Made by a program: the position numbers and the translations under genes
Source: Borborobacter arsenicus
GTDB taxonomy: Bacteria; Pseudomonadota; Alphaproteobacteria; Rhizobiales; Rhizobiaceae
Direction: 5' to 3'
NCBI RefSeq assembly: GCF_003934165.1
Contig: NZ_RKST01000011.1
Coordinates: 168,881 to 232,880, forward strand
DNA: 64,000 nucleotides
The notes under the pieces: generated by a model
Databases searched by the model: none
What the model saw: the letters and a program-made list of their open reading frames with translations, nothing else
Told to the model about the DNA's origin: nothing
In this document: in pieces, positions 26,307-34,560 of the stretch
Position numbering within the stretch: the stretch's first letter is position 1
Layout: each line of letters opens with the position of its first letter

Positions 26307-27563
26307 TTAGCCGCGGAACAGCGACAGGATCGACTGCGCCGAACCGTTGGCGATCGACAGCGCCTGGATGCCGAGCTGCTGCTGGACCTGCAGCGCCTGG
26401 AGGCGGGTCGATTCTTCGTTCATGTTGGCGTCCACCAGCGCGCCGACGCCACGATCGACCGCGTTCATCAGGTCGGTCACGAATTCCTGCTGCGAAGCGA
26501 TGCGCGACTTGATGGCGCCGAGATCGGAAGCAGCCGTGGTTACGGCAGTGAGTGCCTTGTCGACGCCGCGAAGTGCGTACGATACGTCGGTACCCGCTGC
26601 CGTGATGTCGACCTTAGTTATATCGATCTTACCCGGCTCGGCGACAAGGTTCGAGGCGACTACTGTTTCGCCGGTACGTGCCGCGCCGGCCGTGGCCGAA
26701 GCGATTGTGCCCGTAGCACCCGTCCAGGTTAGCGCACCAGTACCGAAGGCCTTATCGAGTGCAGCCGTCATCGCGGCGTCAAATTGGGCAGCGGTGTGTG
26801 CTACAGGCCCGTTAACAGCACCTGCCGGGCCGAAGACCTGAATTCGCTTTGTATCACCGTTGAAAGTAAGGTCGAATGAGATGGCGTCGTCAGCCCACAT
26901 TGCCTGCGGCGTGAATGCGCCCAGCGCGTGGCTTGCTGCCGTACCACCAGCGTCATCACCGACAGCCTGAGCACCTGCGGTGTCGAGGCCGCCAAGATTG
27001 GTATTACCATTCGAGCGCGCCTCGAGGAGGCCGCCAGTGCCCGTGGAGGTGAACAGGGCGGTCTTGGCAGTATCGATATCGATCGTTCCCAGGCTGATGC
27101 CACCGGAACTGTCGCGGATGAAGGATGCAACCACCTTCTGTGTGGACGGTGTGCCAACCGAGAGCCAGTTGCCGCCTGAGAAGCTTGCCGATTCAGCGAA
27201 GGTCTTCAGATCGTTCTGAAGCTGCTTGATTTCTTCGTGGATCTTGCCCTTGTCGACGTCCGGCTGCGAGGCGGCAACCAGCTTGGTCTTGATCTTGTCG
27301 AGCGTGTTCTTGACCGAGTCCATTGCGGTATAGGCGACGTCGACCTGGGCGGCGCCGAGGCCGAGCGCGTCCTTGACGGTCGACATGGCTTTGTTGTCGG
27401 AGCGCATGGTCGTGGCGATCGACCAATAGGCGGCGTTGTCGGAAGCCTGCGCGACGCGAAGGCCGGTCGAGATACGGCCCTGGGTGGTTTCCAGGCCCTT
27501 GTTGGTCTGCTGAAGGGTCTTCAGCGCGGTCATTGCGGATGCGTTGGTGAGAATGCTGGACAT
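26307..27563 (-). CDS. flaA: flagellin
   Basis: A 418-residue flagellin. N-terminal D0/D1 region: ILTNASAMTALKTLQQTN, RISTGLRVAQASDNAAYWSIA. C-terminal D1/D0: RIASQQEFVTDLMNAVDRGVGALVDANMNEES, ending AQSILSLFRG. The middle third is variable, Ala/Gly/Thr-rich. It is the only flagellin gene in the window and is a single-gene unit with its own terminator. It lacks the Rem-type element, in line with a late (class III) gene; flaF and flbT probably act on its mRNA. Confidence 0.95.
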   Translation of the reverse strand: MSSILTNASAMTALKTLQQTNKGLETTQGRISTGLRVAQASDNAAYWSIATTMRSDNKAMSTVKDALGLGAAQVDVAYTAMDSVKNTLDKIKTKLVAASQPDVDKGKIHEEIKQLQNDLKTFAESASFSGGNWLSVGTPSTQKVVASFIRDSSGGISLGTIDIDTAKTALFTSTGTGGLLEARSNGNTNLGGLDTAGAQAVGDDAGGTAASHALGAFTPQAMWADDAISFDLTFNGDTKRIQVFGPAGAVNGPVAHTAAQFDAAMTAALDKAFGTGALTWTGATGTIASATAGAARTGETVVASNLVAEPGKIDITKVDITAAGTDVSYALRGVDKALTAVTTAASDLGAIKSRIASQQEFVTDLMNAVDRGVGALVDANMNEESTRLQALQVQQQLGIQALSIANGSAQSILSLFRG

Positions 27564-27812
27564 AGGTCCTGCCCCTTTGTGATCTGATTTTTAAGAGGGA
27601 CATGCCGGATCGACCGGCGAAAGCGGAAGCGGCATCATGCCTATGACCGCGCTTTGGGGGCCATTCCACTCATGCAGCACTTATGACGGCCAATTCCTAC
27701 CAAAAGACTAATTTCGGGTGGGAGGGTCTTAACATTGGATGTGGAGGGGTGTGGTCTTCGTCGATCTTGGGCCTCGTTGGCACACGGAGGAGAAGCCGGA
27801 TGCCAAAAACCG
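27564..27812 (-). promoter_or_regulatory. flagellin promoter and leader region
   Basis: The 249 bp between fliP and flaA hold no gene. On the minus strand TTAAGACC and TTAGTCTTT around 27700-27730 are the most promoter-like stretch, which would leave a leader of about 140 nt, a plausible target for FlbT. No CGCAAG element is present. No clear hairpin terminator for fliP was found. Confidence 0.35.
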
Positions 27813-28544
27813 CTACGTGAACGACCGCACCAGGCTGCCGACGAGCAGGTTCCAGCCGTCGATGAGCACGAAGAACAGGATCTTGAACGGCAGCGACACC
27901 ACCGTGGGCGGCAGCATCATCATGCCCATGGCCATGGTGATGGTGGCGACGATGAGATCGATCACCAGGAACGGCAGCACCACCAGAAAGCCGATCTCGA
28001 AGCCGCGGCGGATTTCCGAGATCATGAAGGCCGGCACCAGCACGCGCAAATCGGCCGTTTCGCGCGAGACCTGCTGGCCGCGCTCGCGAGCGAGATCGGC
28101 GAACAGGTCGAAATCCTTGTCGCGCACATGCTTGGCCATGAAGTCGCGGAACGGGTCGGAAATGCGTTCCAGCGCCGCTTCCTGGCTGATCTCATTGTTC
28201 ATCAGCGGGCGAACGCCGTTGCTCCAGGCCTGGTCGAAGGTGGGGGCCATGACATAGAAGGTCATGAACAGCGACAGGCTGATCAGGATGAGGTTGGCAG
28301 GCGTCGTCTGCAGGCCGATGCCTGAGCGCAGGATCGAGAATGCGATGATGAAGCGGGTGAAGCTCGTCACCATGATCAGCAGGCCCGGCGCGATCGACAG
28401 CACCGTGAGCAGGCCGAACATCTGGATGATGTAGCCGATCGTGGTGCCGTCGGCGTGCCCGATGGCGCTGAGGTCGATCTGCTGGGCGTGCGCGGCCGGA
28501 ATGGCTACCAGAAGCCAGGCAAGGGCGAGAGAAAATTTGCTCAT
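27813..28544 (-). CDS. fliP: flagellar export gate protein FliP
   Basis: A 243-residue protein with a cleavable signal (MSKFSLALAWLLVAIPAAHA) and four later hydrophobic segments. MVTSFTRFIIAFSILRSGIGLQTTP and the C-terminal MGMMMLPPTVVSLPFKILFFVLIDGWNL are FliP signatures. It builds the export channel with FliQ and FliR. It overlaps fliL as ATGA and ends the flgB operon. Confidence 0.95.
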   Translation of the reverse strand: MSKFSLALAWLLVAIPAAHAQQIDLSAIGHADGTTIGYIIQMFGLLTVLSIAPGLLIMVTSFTRFIIAFSILRSGIGLQTTPANLILISLSLFMTFYVMAPTFDQAWSNGVRPLMNNEISQEAALERISDPFRDFMAKHVRDKDFDLFADLARERGQQVSRETADLRVLVPAFMISEIRRGFEIGFLVVLPFLVIDLIVATITMAMGMMMLPPTVVSLPFKILFFVLIDGWNLLVGSLVRSFT

Positions 28545-29038
28545 TCGAAGATAAGCGTCCGGATGAGCACCTGCTTGACATGGCCGTCACTGCGGATGCG
28601 GGCGCGCTCTTCCATATCGGCCTTCAGATGCTGGAAGCCGCTGGCGCCCTCGACCTGATGCAGCCGCACCGTGCGCAGGAAGGCAAGCAGGTCCTGGTGG
28701 ATATCGTCGGCGAGCGTCGTCTCCGGCTGCGGCTCGTCGAGCACGATGGCGGCCTCGAGCCGCACCCAGGTCGTGGTCGGTGCCGCCAGATTGGTGGTGA
28801 TGGGCGGCAGCAGAACTTCGGTGTCGCGCGCAGCAGGCGCATGCTCGCCCTCCGCTGTAGCACCATCGGGGGTCTGCGAGGCCAGTGCCGCCTTTTGCGC
28901 CTCCGCCTGTCCGTTCAGATACTGGCCGGAAAGCCAGCCAAGGCCGATCGCGGCCGCCGTTATGGCCAGCAGAACCGCAATCTGGACCACCAGTGAGGGG
29001 CCGTCGGGCTTGGCGGGGGATTCATCGGTGATTGCCAT
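28541..29038 (-). CDS. fliL: flagellar basal-body protein FliL
   Basis: A 165-residue protein with one transmembrane helix (about 18-40) and a periplasmic domain: LPPITTNLAAPTTTWVRLEAAIVLD, DDIHQDLLAFLRTVRLHQVEGASGFQHLKADMEERARIRSDG, ending VLIRTLIFE. This is a standard FliL, which surrounds and supports the stator units. It lies 9 nt after flgH. Confidence 0.92.
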   Translation of the reverse strand: MAITDESPAKPDGPSLVVQIAVLLAITAAAIGLGWLSGQYLNGQAEAQKAALASQTPDGATAEGEHAPAARDTEVLLPPITTNLAAPTTTWVRLEAAIVLDEPQPETTLADDIHQDLLAFLRTVRLHQVEGASGFQHLKADMEERARIRSDGHVKQVLIRTLIFE

Positions 29039-29047
29039 GGCTTGGGC

Positions 29048-29746
29048 CTAGAAGGGAAGCACGTTGTCGAGGATCTGCTGGCCGTAAGGCGGCTGCTGCA
29101 CCTCGGTCAGGCGGCCGCGCCCGCCATAGGAAATGCGAGCTTCAGCGATGCGCTCATAGGAAATGGTGTTGTTCGGCCCGATGTCGATCGGCCGCACGAT
29201 ACCGGCGATCGTCAGCACGCGAAGCTCGAAATTGACACGCACTTCCTGCGAGCCGTTGATGACCAGATTGCCGTTGGGCAGCACGTCGCTGACCACCGCC
29301 GCCACTTGCAACTCGATGGTTTCTGAACGCTCGGTCTTGCCCGCCCCCTTGGTGGAGGTATCGGAATCGATGTCGGCGTCGAACGAGCCGCCATGTGTGA
29401 CGCTGTCCCAGCCGAAATCCATGCCGAGGCCGAGCGAGCGGCCGACCTTGCGGTCGCGTTCGGACTCGTTCTTGAAGCGGGCGCGGTCATTGATCTCGAT
29501 CTGGACGGTGAGGATGTCGCCGGGAGCGAGCGCGCGCGGATCGGTGAACAGCCGCTTCTGGCGGTCATCCCAGAGCGAGAAGCGCTTGACCGGTTGGGCC
29601 GGCTGCTGCGGGTATTGATACACCGATTGCTGCGCAATGCCCGACCCGACCGGCGACAGCGACGGTTCGCGGCCGATCTCGTCGGTACGGGTGGCGCATC
29701 CGGAAACGGTTATGACGGCCAGGGCAAGGACGGCAAAGCGGATCAT
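29048..29746 (-). CDS. flgH: flagellar L-ring lipoprotein FlgH
   Basis: A 232-residue protein started at ATG 29746, which overlaps the motE stop as ATGA. A lipoprotein signal (VLALAVITVSGC) places the lipidated cysteine near residue 18. FlgH blocks: SLWDDRQKRLFTDPRALAPGDILTV, VVSDVLPNGNLVINGSQEV, GIVRPIDIGPNNTISYERIAEARISYGG. It forms the outer-membrane ring. Confidence 0.94.
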   Translation of the reverse strand: MIRFAVLALAVITVSGCATRTDEIGREPSLSPVGSGIAQQSVYQYPQQPAQPVKRFSLWDDRQKRLFTDPRALAPGDILTVQIEINDRARFKNESERDRKVGRSLGLGMDFGWDSVTHGGSFDADIDSDTSTKGAGKTERSETIELQVAAVVSDVLPNGNLVINGSQEVRVNFELRVLTIAGIVRPIDIGPNNTISYERIAEARISYGGRGRLTEVQQPPYGQQILDNVLPF

Positions 29747-30267
29747 GTCGGGTCTTCCTTGCGGATTGCACTGACCATGATGACTGTCAGTGCGGCAGCC
29801 GCCTTGCGTTCCATTTCGTTGAGGATGACGCCGGCCTTGCGTGCGTCGAGCTTCATCAGGATGCCGGCTGCAAGTGTCGCGTCCAGCGCGGCAAGCCGCT
29901 CGGCGGCAGCGTCCGGCTTCATGGTCGAATAGATGTCGACGACATTGTCTTCGGCCTTGGAGAGGAAGTCTTCGCGCCGCTTCAGCCAATCCTCATATTC
30001 GGCGCGCTTTTCCTCTAGGAGTTTGATGCGCTTGTCGACATCCTTCTGCAGCGTTTCCAGCTCCTGCGCCTGTAGGGCGTAACGGCGGTCGCGCGCGGCA
30101 TCGGCGATGTTGGAGCAGAAGCGCTCAATCTCGGATTGCTCGGTGGGCGCGGCCGGGATGCTCGCCTCCATGGCGGCCGCATTGCCTGCGCACAGCAGCA
30201 GCGCAAGCGCGGCGGCTGCCGGGAGGAAGCTGGTGCGATTGGTCCGAGTGAAGGGATCGGCTGACAT
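29743..30267 (-). CDS. motE: MotE, periplasmic chaperone for MotC
   Basis: A 174-residue protein with a signal peptide (ALALLLCAGNAAA), a coiled-coil segment (LQKDVDKRIKLLEEKRAEYEDWLKRREDFL) and an MgtE-N-like end (MKPDAAAERLAALDATLAAGILMKLDARKAGVILNEM). In S. meliloti the gene between flgI and flgH encodes MotE, needed to fold and stabilise MotC. It lies 9 nt after flgI and overlaps flgH. Confidence 0.85.
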   Translation of the reverse strand: MSADPFTRTNRTSFLPAAAALALLLCAGNAAAMEASIPAAPTEQSEIERFCSNIADAARDRRYALQAQELETLQKDVDKRIKLLEEKRAEYEDWLKRREDFLSKAEDNVVDIYSTMKPDAAAERLAALDATLAAGILMKLDARKAGVILNEMERKAAAALTVIMVSAIRKEDPT

Positions 30268-30276
30268 TGCGGCCCC

Positions 30277-31461
30277 CTATTGCAGCACGAGATCGGCCTG
30301 CAGGGCACCGGCGGATTTGATGCCTTGCAGAATGGCGATGATGCCGGATGGCTTCACGCCGAGCCGGTTGAGACCGGCGACCAGCGTGTCCAGATTGGGT
30401 CCATCAAGAACGGCGACGCGCGCATCCGGCTGGTCGACGGAAATCGAGGTGGACGGCTCGACAGCGGCGACGCCGCGCGAAAAGGGCTCGGGCTGCACCA
30501 CGGTCGGCATTTCGGTGATGCGCACCGTCAGCGTGCCGTGGCTGATGGCTACGCGCGAGATGCGCACGTCCTGGCCGATGACGATGGTGCCGGTGCGCTC
30601 GTCCACGACGACGCGGGCCGGCGCGTCGGATTCGACGGTGAGGTTTTCGAGTTCGGCATAGAAGCGGGCTGCCGAGATGCCGTCCGGCTTGCGGATCGCC
30701 ACGGTGCGGGCATCGACCTCATTGGCCACGCGCTTGCCGAAGCGTGCGCGCGCATATTCGTTGATGACGTCGGTGATGCGCACGGCGGTTGAGAAATCGG
30801 CATTGCGCAACTGCAGCGTCAGCACGCTCTGGTCGCCGAAGGCCGCCTCGACCTGCCGCTCGATGATGGCGCCGTTGGGAATCCGTCCGGCAGTCGGGAC
30901 GCCTTGCGTGACCTTTTCTGCCTCGCCCTGCGCATCGAAGCCCGACACGAACACCGGGCCTTGAGCGACGGCATAGATCTCGCCGTCGGCGGCCTTCAGC
31001 GGTGTCATGATCAGCGTGCCGCCGGCAAGCGAAACTGCATCGCCCATGGAGGAGACGCTGACATCGATGCGGGCGCCAGACTGGACGAAGGGCGGCAGAT
31101 TGGCGGTGACGATGACGGCCGCCACATTCTTGGCGCGGGCGCGGCCGCCCTCGCTGGCGATGCCGAGATTTTCCAGCATGGCGCGGATCGACTGCTCGGT
31201 GAAGGGCGAATTACGCAGGCTGTCGCCGGAGCCCTGCAGGCCGATGACGAGGCCGTAGCCGACAAGCTGGTTGTCGCGTGCGCTTTGCAGTTGCGCGATG
31301 TCCTTGATGCGCGAGATCGGCCCACCGGCACCCGGAATGCGGCTGTCCTGGCCACCATTGGCTGCGGCAAGCGCTGCCAGCGTGGCTTCGTCGGGGCCAT
31401 CGGCATGGGCCGGATAAAGCCCGACGACGAGCATCAAGAGTAGAGCGAAGGCACGCATCAC
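30277..31461 (-). CDS. flgI: flagellar P-ring protein FlgI
   Basis: A 394-residue protein with signal peptide (MMRAFALLLMLVVGLYPAHA). RIKDIAQLQSARDNQLVGYGLVIGLQGSGD, DVSVSSMGDAVSLAGGTLIMTPL and LNRLGVKPSGIIAILQGIKSAGALQADLVLQ are FlgI hallmarks over the full length. It forms the peptidoglycan ring. The ATG overlaps the flgA stop. Confidence 0.96.
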   Translation of the reverse strand: MMRAFALLLMLVVGLYPAHADGPDEATLAALAAANGGQDSRIPGAGGPISRIKDIAQLQSARDNQLVGYGLVIGLQGSGDSLRNSPFTEQSIRAMLENLGIASEGGRARAKNVAAVIVTANLPPFVQSGARIDVSVSSMGDAVSLAGGTLIMTPLKAADGEIYAVAQGPVFVSGFDAQGEAEKVTQGVPTAGRIPNGAIIERQVEAAFGDQSVLTLQLRNADFSTAVRITDVINEYARARFGKRVANEVDARTVAIRKPDGISAARFYAELENLTVESDAPARVVVDERTGTIVIGQDVRISRVAISHGTLTVRITEMPTVVQPEPFSRGVAAVEPSTSISVDQPDARVAVLDGPNLDTLVAGLNRLGVKPSGIIAILQGIKSAGALQADLVLQ

Positions 31462-31925
31462 AGGGCGCCGACCCTGACTGAGCCGTCAGCCATGACGGTG
31501 CCCGACAAGACCTTGCCGCTGTCGATGTTGCGAACCTTGACCAGATCGCCGGCCGAGCCGGGCTGGAGCGTCACCGCGGTGGCCGAGATGGTCAACGCGC
31601 CGGCCGTGAAAACGAGCTGAACCGGGGCTCCCTGCTCGACCACATAGGCATCCCTTATGGAACTGAGCGGGATGTAGCGTCCCGGCAGGAGGGTGCGGCG
31701 CGCGACCTTGCCTTCGATGTCGGAGGAAGCAATGGCAACCGCCTCGGGAGCCTGCTTGCCCTGCCTCAGCGTTACCTCTTTCAGGGCCGCCGGCTCGATG
31801 GTTTCTCCCGGATAGATGACGCGGTTGGGGATCGTCACGGTCTCGCCGGCAAGTGCCGCGCATGCGCTGCCAAGCAATGCCAGGCCGGCGGCAACAGCGA
31901 TGAGGAGGCGGGGACGACGCGTCAT
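31458..31925 (-). CDS. flgA: P-ring assembly chaperone FlgA
   Basis: A 155-residue periplasmic protein with signal peptide (LLIAVAAGLALLGSACAALA). Ends with the SAF-like domain: VIYPGETIEPAALKEVTL, RTLLPGRYIPLSSIRDAYVVEQGAPVQL, VRNIDSGKVLSGTVMADGSVRV. It helps FlgI build the P ring. It lies 5 nt after flgG. Confidence 0.92.
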   Translation of the reverse strand: MTRRPRLLIAVAAGLALLGSACAALAGETVTIPNRVIYPGETIEPAALKEVTLRQGKQAPEAVAIASSDIEGKVARRTLLPGRYIPLSSIRDAYVVEQGAPVQLVFTAGALTISATAVTLQPGSAGDLVKVRNIDSGKVLSGTVMADGSVRVGAL

Positions 31926-31930
31926 GCTCG

Positions 31931-32719
31931 CTACCTGATATTCTTGGAGACGACCGCCGCCATTTCGTCGGCGGCCTGGATGACCTTCGAATTCATCTCA
32001 TAGGCGCGCTGGGCCGAAATCAGTTCGGTGATCTCCTTGACCGGATCGACATTGGAGCTTTCCAGATAGCCCTGCTCGACGGTGGCATAGCCGAGATCGC
32101 CCGGCACGCCGACATTGGCGGCACCGGAGGCGGGAGTTTCGCGGAACAGATTGTCGCCAAGCGGCGCCAGGCCGGCCTCGTTGGCGAAGGTTGCCAGCGT
32201 CAACTGGCCGAGTTCCTGCAGATCCACCTGCCCGTCGAGACGGGCGAAGATCTGGCCCGACTTGTTGACGACGATCTCCAGCGCATCCGCCGGAACGGTG
32301 ATGGCAGGCTGCACGGCAAAGCCGTCAACCGTGACCAGCTGCCCGGTGGCATTGGTGTTGAAGGCACCTGCACGGGTGTAGAGCGTCTCACCATCCGCGC
32401 CTTCGATCTGGAACCAGCCATTGCCGGTCAGCGCGAGGTCGAGCTTGTTGCCGGTGTTGGTCAGTCCGCCCTGGACATGGAGGTTGCGGACGGCCGAGGT
32501 CTTGACGCCGAGGCCCACCGAAACACCTTCCGGCACGATGCTGGCATTGGCGCGGTTGGGCACGCCCTGCAAGCGATCGACCTGATAGAGCAGGTCGGAG
32601 AATTCGGCACGTGCCCGCTTGTAGCCGGTGGTGTTGATATTGGCGATGTTGTTGGCAATGACTTCCAGATTAGTCTGCTGGGCATTCATGCCGGTGGCCG
32701 CGATGGCGAGCGCTTTCAT
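31931..32719 (-). CDS. flgG: distal rod protein FlgG
   Basis: A 262-residue protein of normal FlgG length. N-terminus: [39 protein letters not shown]-terminus: [37 protein letters not shown]. It forms the distal rod. It is 12 nt after fliE. Confidence 0.95.
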   Translation of the reverse strand: MKALAIAATGMNAQQTNLEVIANNIANINTTGYKRARAEFSDLLYQVDRLQGVPNRANASIVPEGVSVGLGVKTSAVRNLHVQGGLTNTGNKLDLALTGNGWFQIEGADGETLYTRAGAFNTNATGQLVTVDGFAVQPAITVPADALEIVVNKSGQIFARLDGQVDLQELGQLTLATFANEAGLAPLGDNLFRETPASGAANVGVPGDLGYATVEQGYLESSNVDPVKEITELISAQRAYEMNSKVIQAADEMAAVVSKNIR

Positions 32720-32731
32720 CTTTCAGTTCCC

Positions 32732-33061
32732 TCAGATCGTCATGCGGCTGATTTCGAGATAGGCGGTGACGACCTTGTCACGGATTGCGACGGCCGCCTG
32801 CAGCGCCTGCTCGGCGCTCATCACCGCATCGGCGACCTGGCGCATATCGGCGTCGCCCTGCAGCGCCTGCACGGAAACCTGCTCGGCCTCCCGCAGCGTT
32901 CCCACGGTGCGCGAGGCGGCCTCGCTGACCATGGCGGCAAAGGAGTTGCCCGCGTCGACATCGACCGGCGGCGTCAACACGCCGGGCGAAACCCCGACGG
33001 CATTTTCCGTGCCGGTGCCGACCGGCTGCTGCAAGTTGAGTGCGCCGATGCCGCTGATCAT
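32732..33061 (-). CDS. fliE: MS-ring/rod junction protein FliE
   Basis: A 109-residue protein with the FliE helix pair: FAAMVSEAASRTVGTLREAEQVSVQALQGDADMRQVADAVMSAEQALQAAVAIRDKVVTAYLEISRM. It joins the rod to the MS ring. The ATG overlaps the flgC stop by one base. Confidence 0.94.
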   Translation of the reverse strand: MISGIGALNLQQPVGTGTENAVGVSPGVLTPPVDVDAGNSFAAMVSEAASRTVGTLREAEQVSVQALQGDADMRQVADAVMSAEQALQAAVAIRDKVVTAYLEISRMTI

Positions 33062-33477
33062 TACGAGCCTCTCATAAGGTCGATAGTCATGGAGATGAGG
33101 TCGCGCGCCTGCTTGACGACCTGGAGATTGGCCTCATAGGAGCGGTTGGCCTCGGTCATGTCGGCCATCTCGACCAGCACATTGACGTTCGGCATCTTGA
33201 CGTAGCCGGTTTCGTCAGCCGCCTCGTGGCCGGGAAGGAACTCCAGCGGAAAGGCTGCAGGATCGCGATTGATGGCAGCGACATCGACGGTCGAAGCCCC
33301 GAGCGCACGGTCGAGTTCGGCCGAAAAGACGATGGTCTTGCGCTGATATGGGTCGGCCCCCGGCGTGTTGCCGGTCGATTGTGCATTGGCGAGGTTTTCC
33401 GAAACGATGCGCAACCGTTCGGACTGGGCAGTCAGGCCGGAAGCCGCAACCTTGAGCGTTGCCGAGAGTGCATCCAT
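33061..33477 (-). CDS. flgC: proximal rod protein FlgC
   Basis: A 138-residue rod protein: [28 protein letters not shown], then [37 protein letters not shown] at the C-terminus. It follows flgB by 4 nt. Confidence 0.95.
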   Translation of the reverse strand: MDALSATLKVAASGLTAQSERLRIVSENLANAQSTGNTPGADPYQRKTIVFSAELDRALGASTVDVAAINRDPAAFPLEFLPGHEAADETGYVKMPNVNVLVEMADMTEANRSYEANLQVVKQARDLISMTIDLMRGS

Positions 33478-33481
33478 GCCG

Positions 33482-33862
33482 TCAGCCCTTCACGCTCAGC
33501 ATCGTCATGCGGTGGAATGCTTTGACGATTGCGGTGTTGAGTTCGAAGGTCCGGCGCACCTCGTTGGCCTTGATCAGCTCATTTTCGAGAACGACGGTGT
33601 TTTCCGATGGCAGCACCGAATTGGCACCGTCCTCGTTGCGCACAGAAAAGCCGGCATTGGTGACGCCGCCGCTGAAATGGCCCTGCTGGGTGGCGTTCAT
33701 GGCGACGCGGCGCGAATCAAGCACCTTTTCGAACGGTTCGATCTCAGCCGTGCCGTAGCCCGGCGTATTCACATTGGCGATATTGCCGGCAATCGCCGAT
33801 TGGCGCACGGCAAGCCACTGCGATTGCTGCGAAGCGAGTTTGAACAGATTGACGGGCTGCAT
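33482..33862 (-). CDS. flgB: proximal rod protein FlgB
   Basis: A 126-residue rod protein: [33 protein letters not shown] at the start and [30 protein letters not shown] at the end. First gene of the ten-gene operon flgB-flgC-fliE-flgG-flgA-flgI-motE-flgH-fliL-fliP. A Rem-type element stands about 24 nt upstream. Confidence 0.95.
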   Translation of the reverse strand: MQPVNLFKLASQQSQWLAVRQSAIAGNIANVNTPGYGTAEIEPFEKVLDSRRVAMNATQQGHFSGGVTNAGFSVRNEDGANSVLPSENTVVLENELIKANEVRRTFELNTAIVKAFHRMTMLSVKG

Positions 33863-33886
33863 GGAAATCTCCGGCCAGATATCCAG

Positions 33887-33919
33887 AGTCTAGGCGGCCA
33901 GTCTTGCGCGGGCCTTGCG
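33887..33919 (-). promoter_or_regulatory. Rem-type promoter element of the flgB operon
   Basis: On the minus strand: CGCAAG, 5 nt, CGCAAG, 9 nt, CTAGACT. Here the two half-sites are identical, the best example in the window of an 11-bp tandem repeat. It ends about 24 nt before the flgB ATG and overlaps the end of no gene. Confidence 0.7.
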
Positions 33920-33930
33920 TTCGGGTGGTG

Positions 33931-34560
33931 TTACTGCGTCAGTTCGAGCACCCTGTCGGTGCTGGTGACGAGCACCCATTTGCCCCCGCGCTGCTCGATC
34001 GAAGCGACGCGGCTGTTATCGGGCAAGGATGAGCCGCGCTGGACAACCCACAGGCCGGAATCGTCAGCGATCATGGCACGGCCATTGGCAATGTGGACCA
34101 GGCGGAATTCGATCGGGTCTGCCGGGAAGGGCTGGTCGGCAAGCGGCGTGAATGCCCTCCTGTCGGGCAGCGTTCCGGTCGGGAAGGGATCGAGCGCGCC
34201 AATGGTGAGGTCCTCGCCCGCTGCCTCGCTGGCGGAGCGGTCGGCGCGATGTTCCAGGGAAAGGCCGGCGGTGCGCCCGGCTCGTCCGCCGCCGCTGAAT
34301 TCAAGTGCGCGGATGCCGAATTTTTCCTGGTTGAGGAAGATGAACCAGGGAAACAGCGCACAACCGAGGCCGAGCGCCACGCCGAGGCCGGCAATGACGA
34401 GATCGCCGCGGCGATCCTTTGTCTGCGAAGAGGCGCGTGCGGCAGCTTCAGCCGACCTACGGCGAAACGGCAGCCCCAATTTTGGCCACCTGCCGGACTC
34501 CTTCACCTTCATGGCCTGAAGCTGATCGCTAAGCGTCTGCTCAATTTGGCTGAGCTGCAT
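33931..34560 (-). CDS. single-pass membrane protein of the fliI-flgB region, function unknown
   Basis: A 209-residue protein. An N-terminal cytoplasmic segment (about 1-52, LSQIEQTLSDQLQAMKVKE at the start) is followed by one transmembrane helix (LVIAGLGVALGLGCALFPWF, about 54-74) and an outer part with RLVHIANGRAMIADDSGLWVVQRGSSLPDNSRVASIEQRGGKWVLVTS, a small beta-rich domain. The gene overlaps the fliI end by 20 nt. A membrane protein of this shape is, as far as I recall, conserved at this place in rhizobial flagellar loci. A role in the export apparatus is inferred from the neighbours only. Confidence 0.65.
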   Translation of the reverse strand: MQLSQIEQTLSDQLQAMKVKESGRWPKLGLPFRRRSAEAAARASSQTKDRRGDLVIAGLGVALGLGCALFPWFIFLNQEKFGIRALEFSGGGRAGRTAGLSLEHRADRSASEAAGEDLTIGALDPFPTGTLPDRRAFTPLADQPFPADPIEFRLVHIANGRAMIADDSGLWVVQRGSSLPDNSRVASIEQRGGKWVLVTSTDRVLELTQ

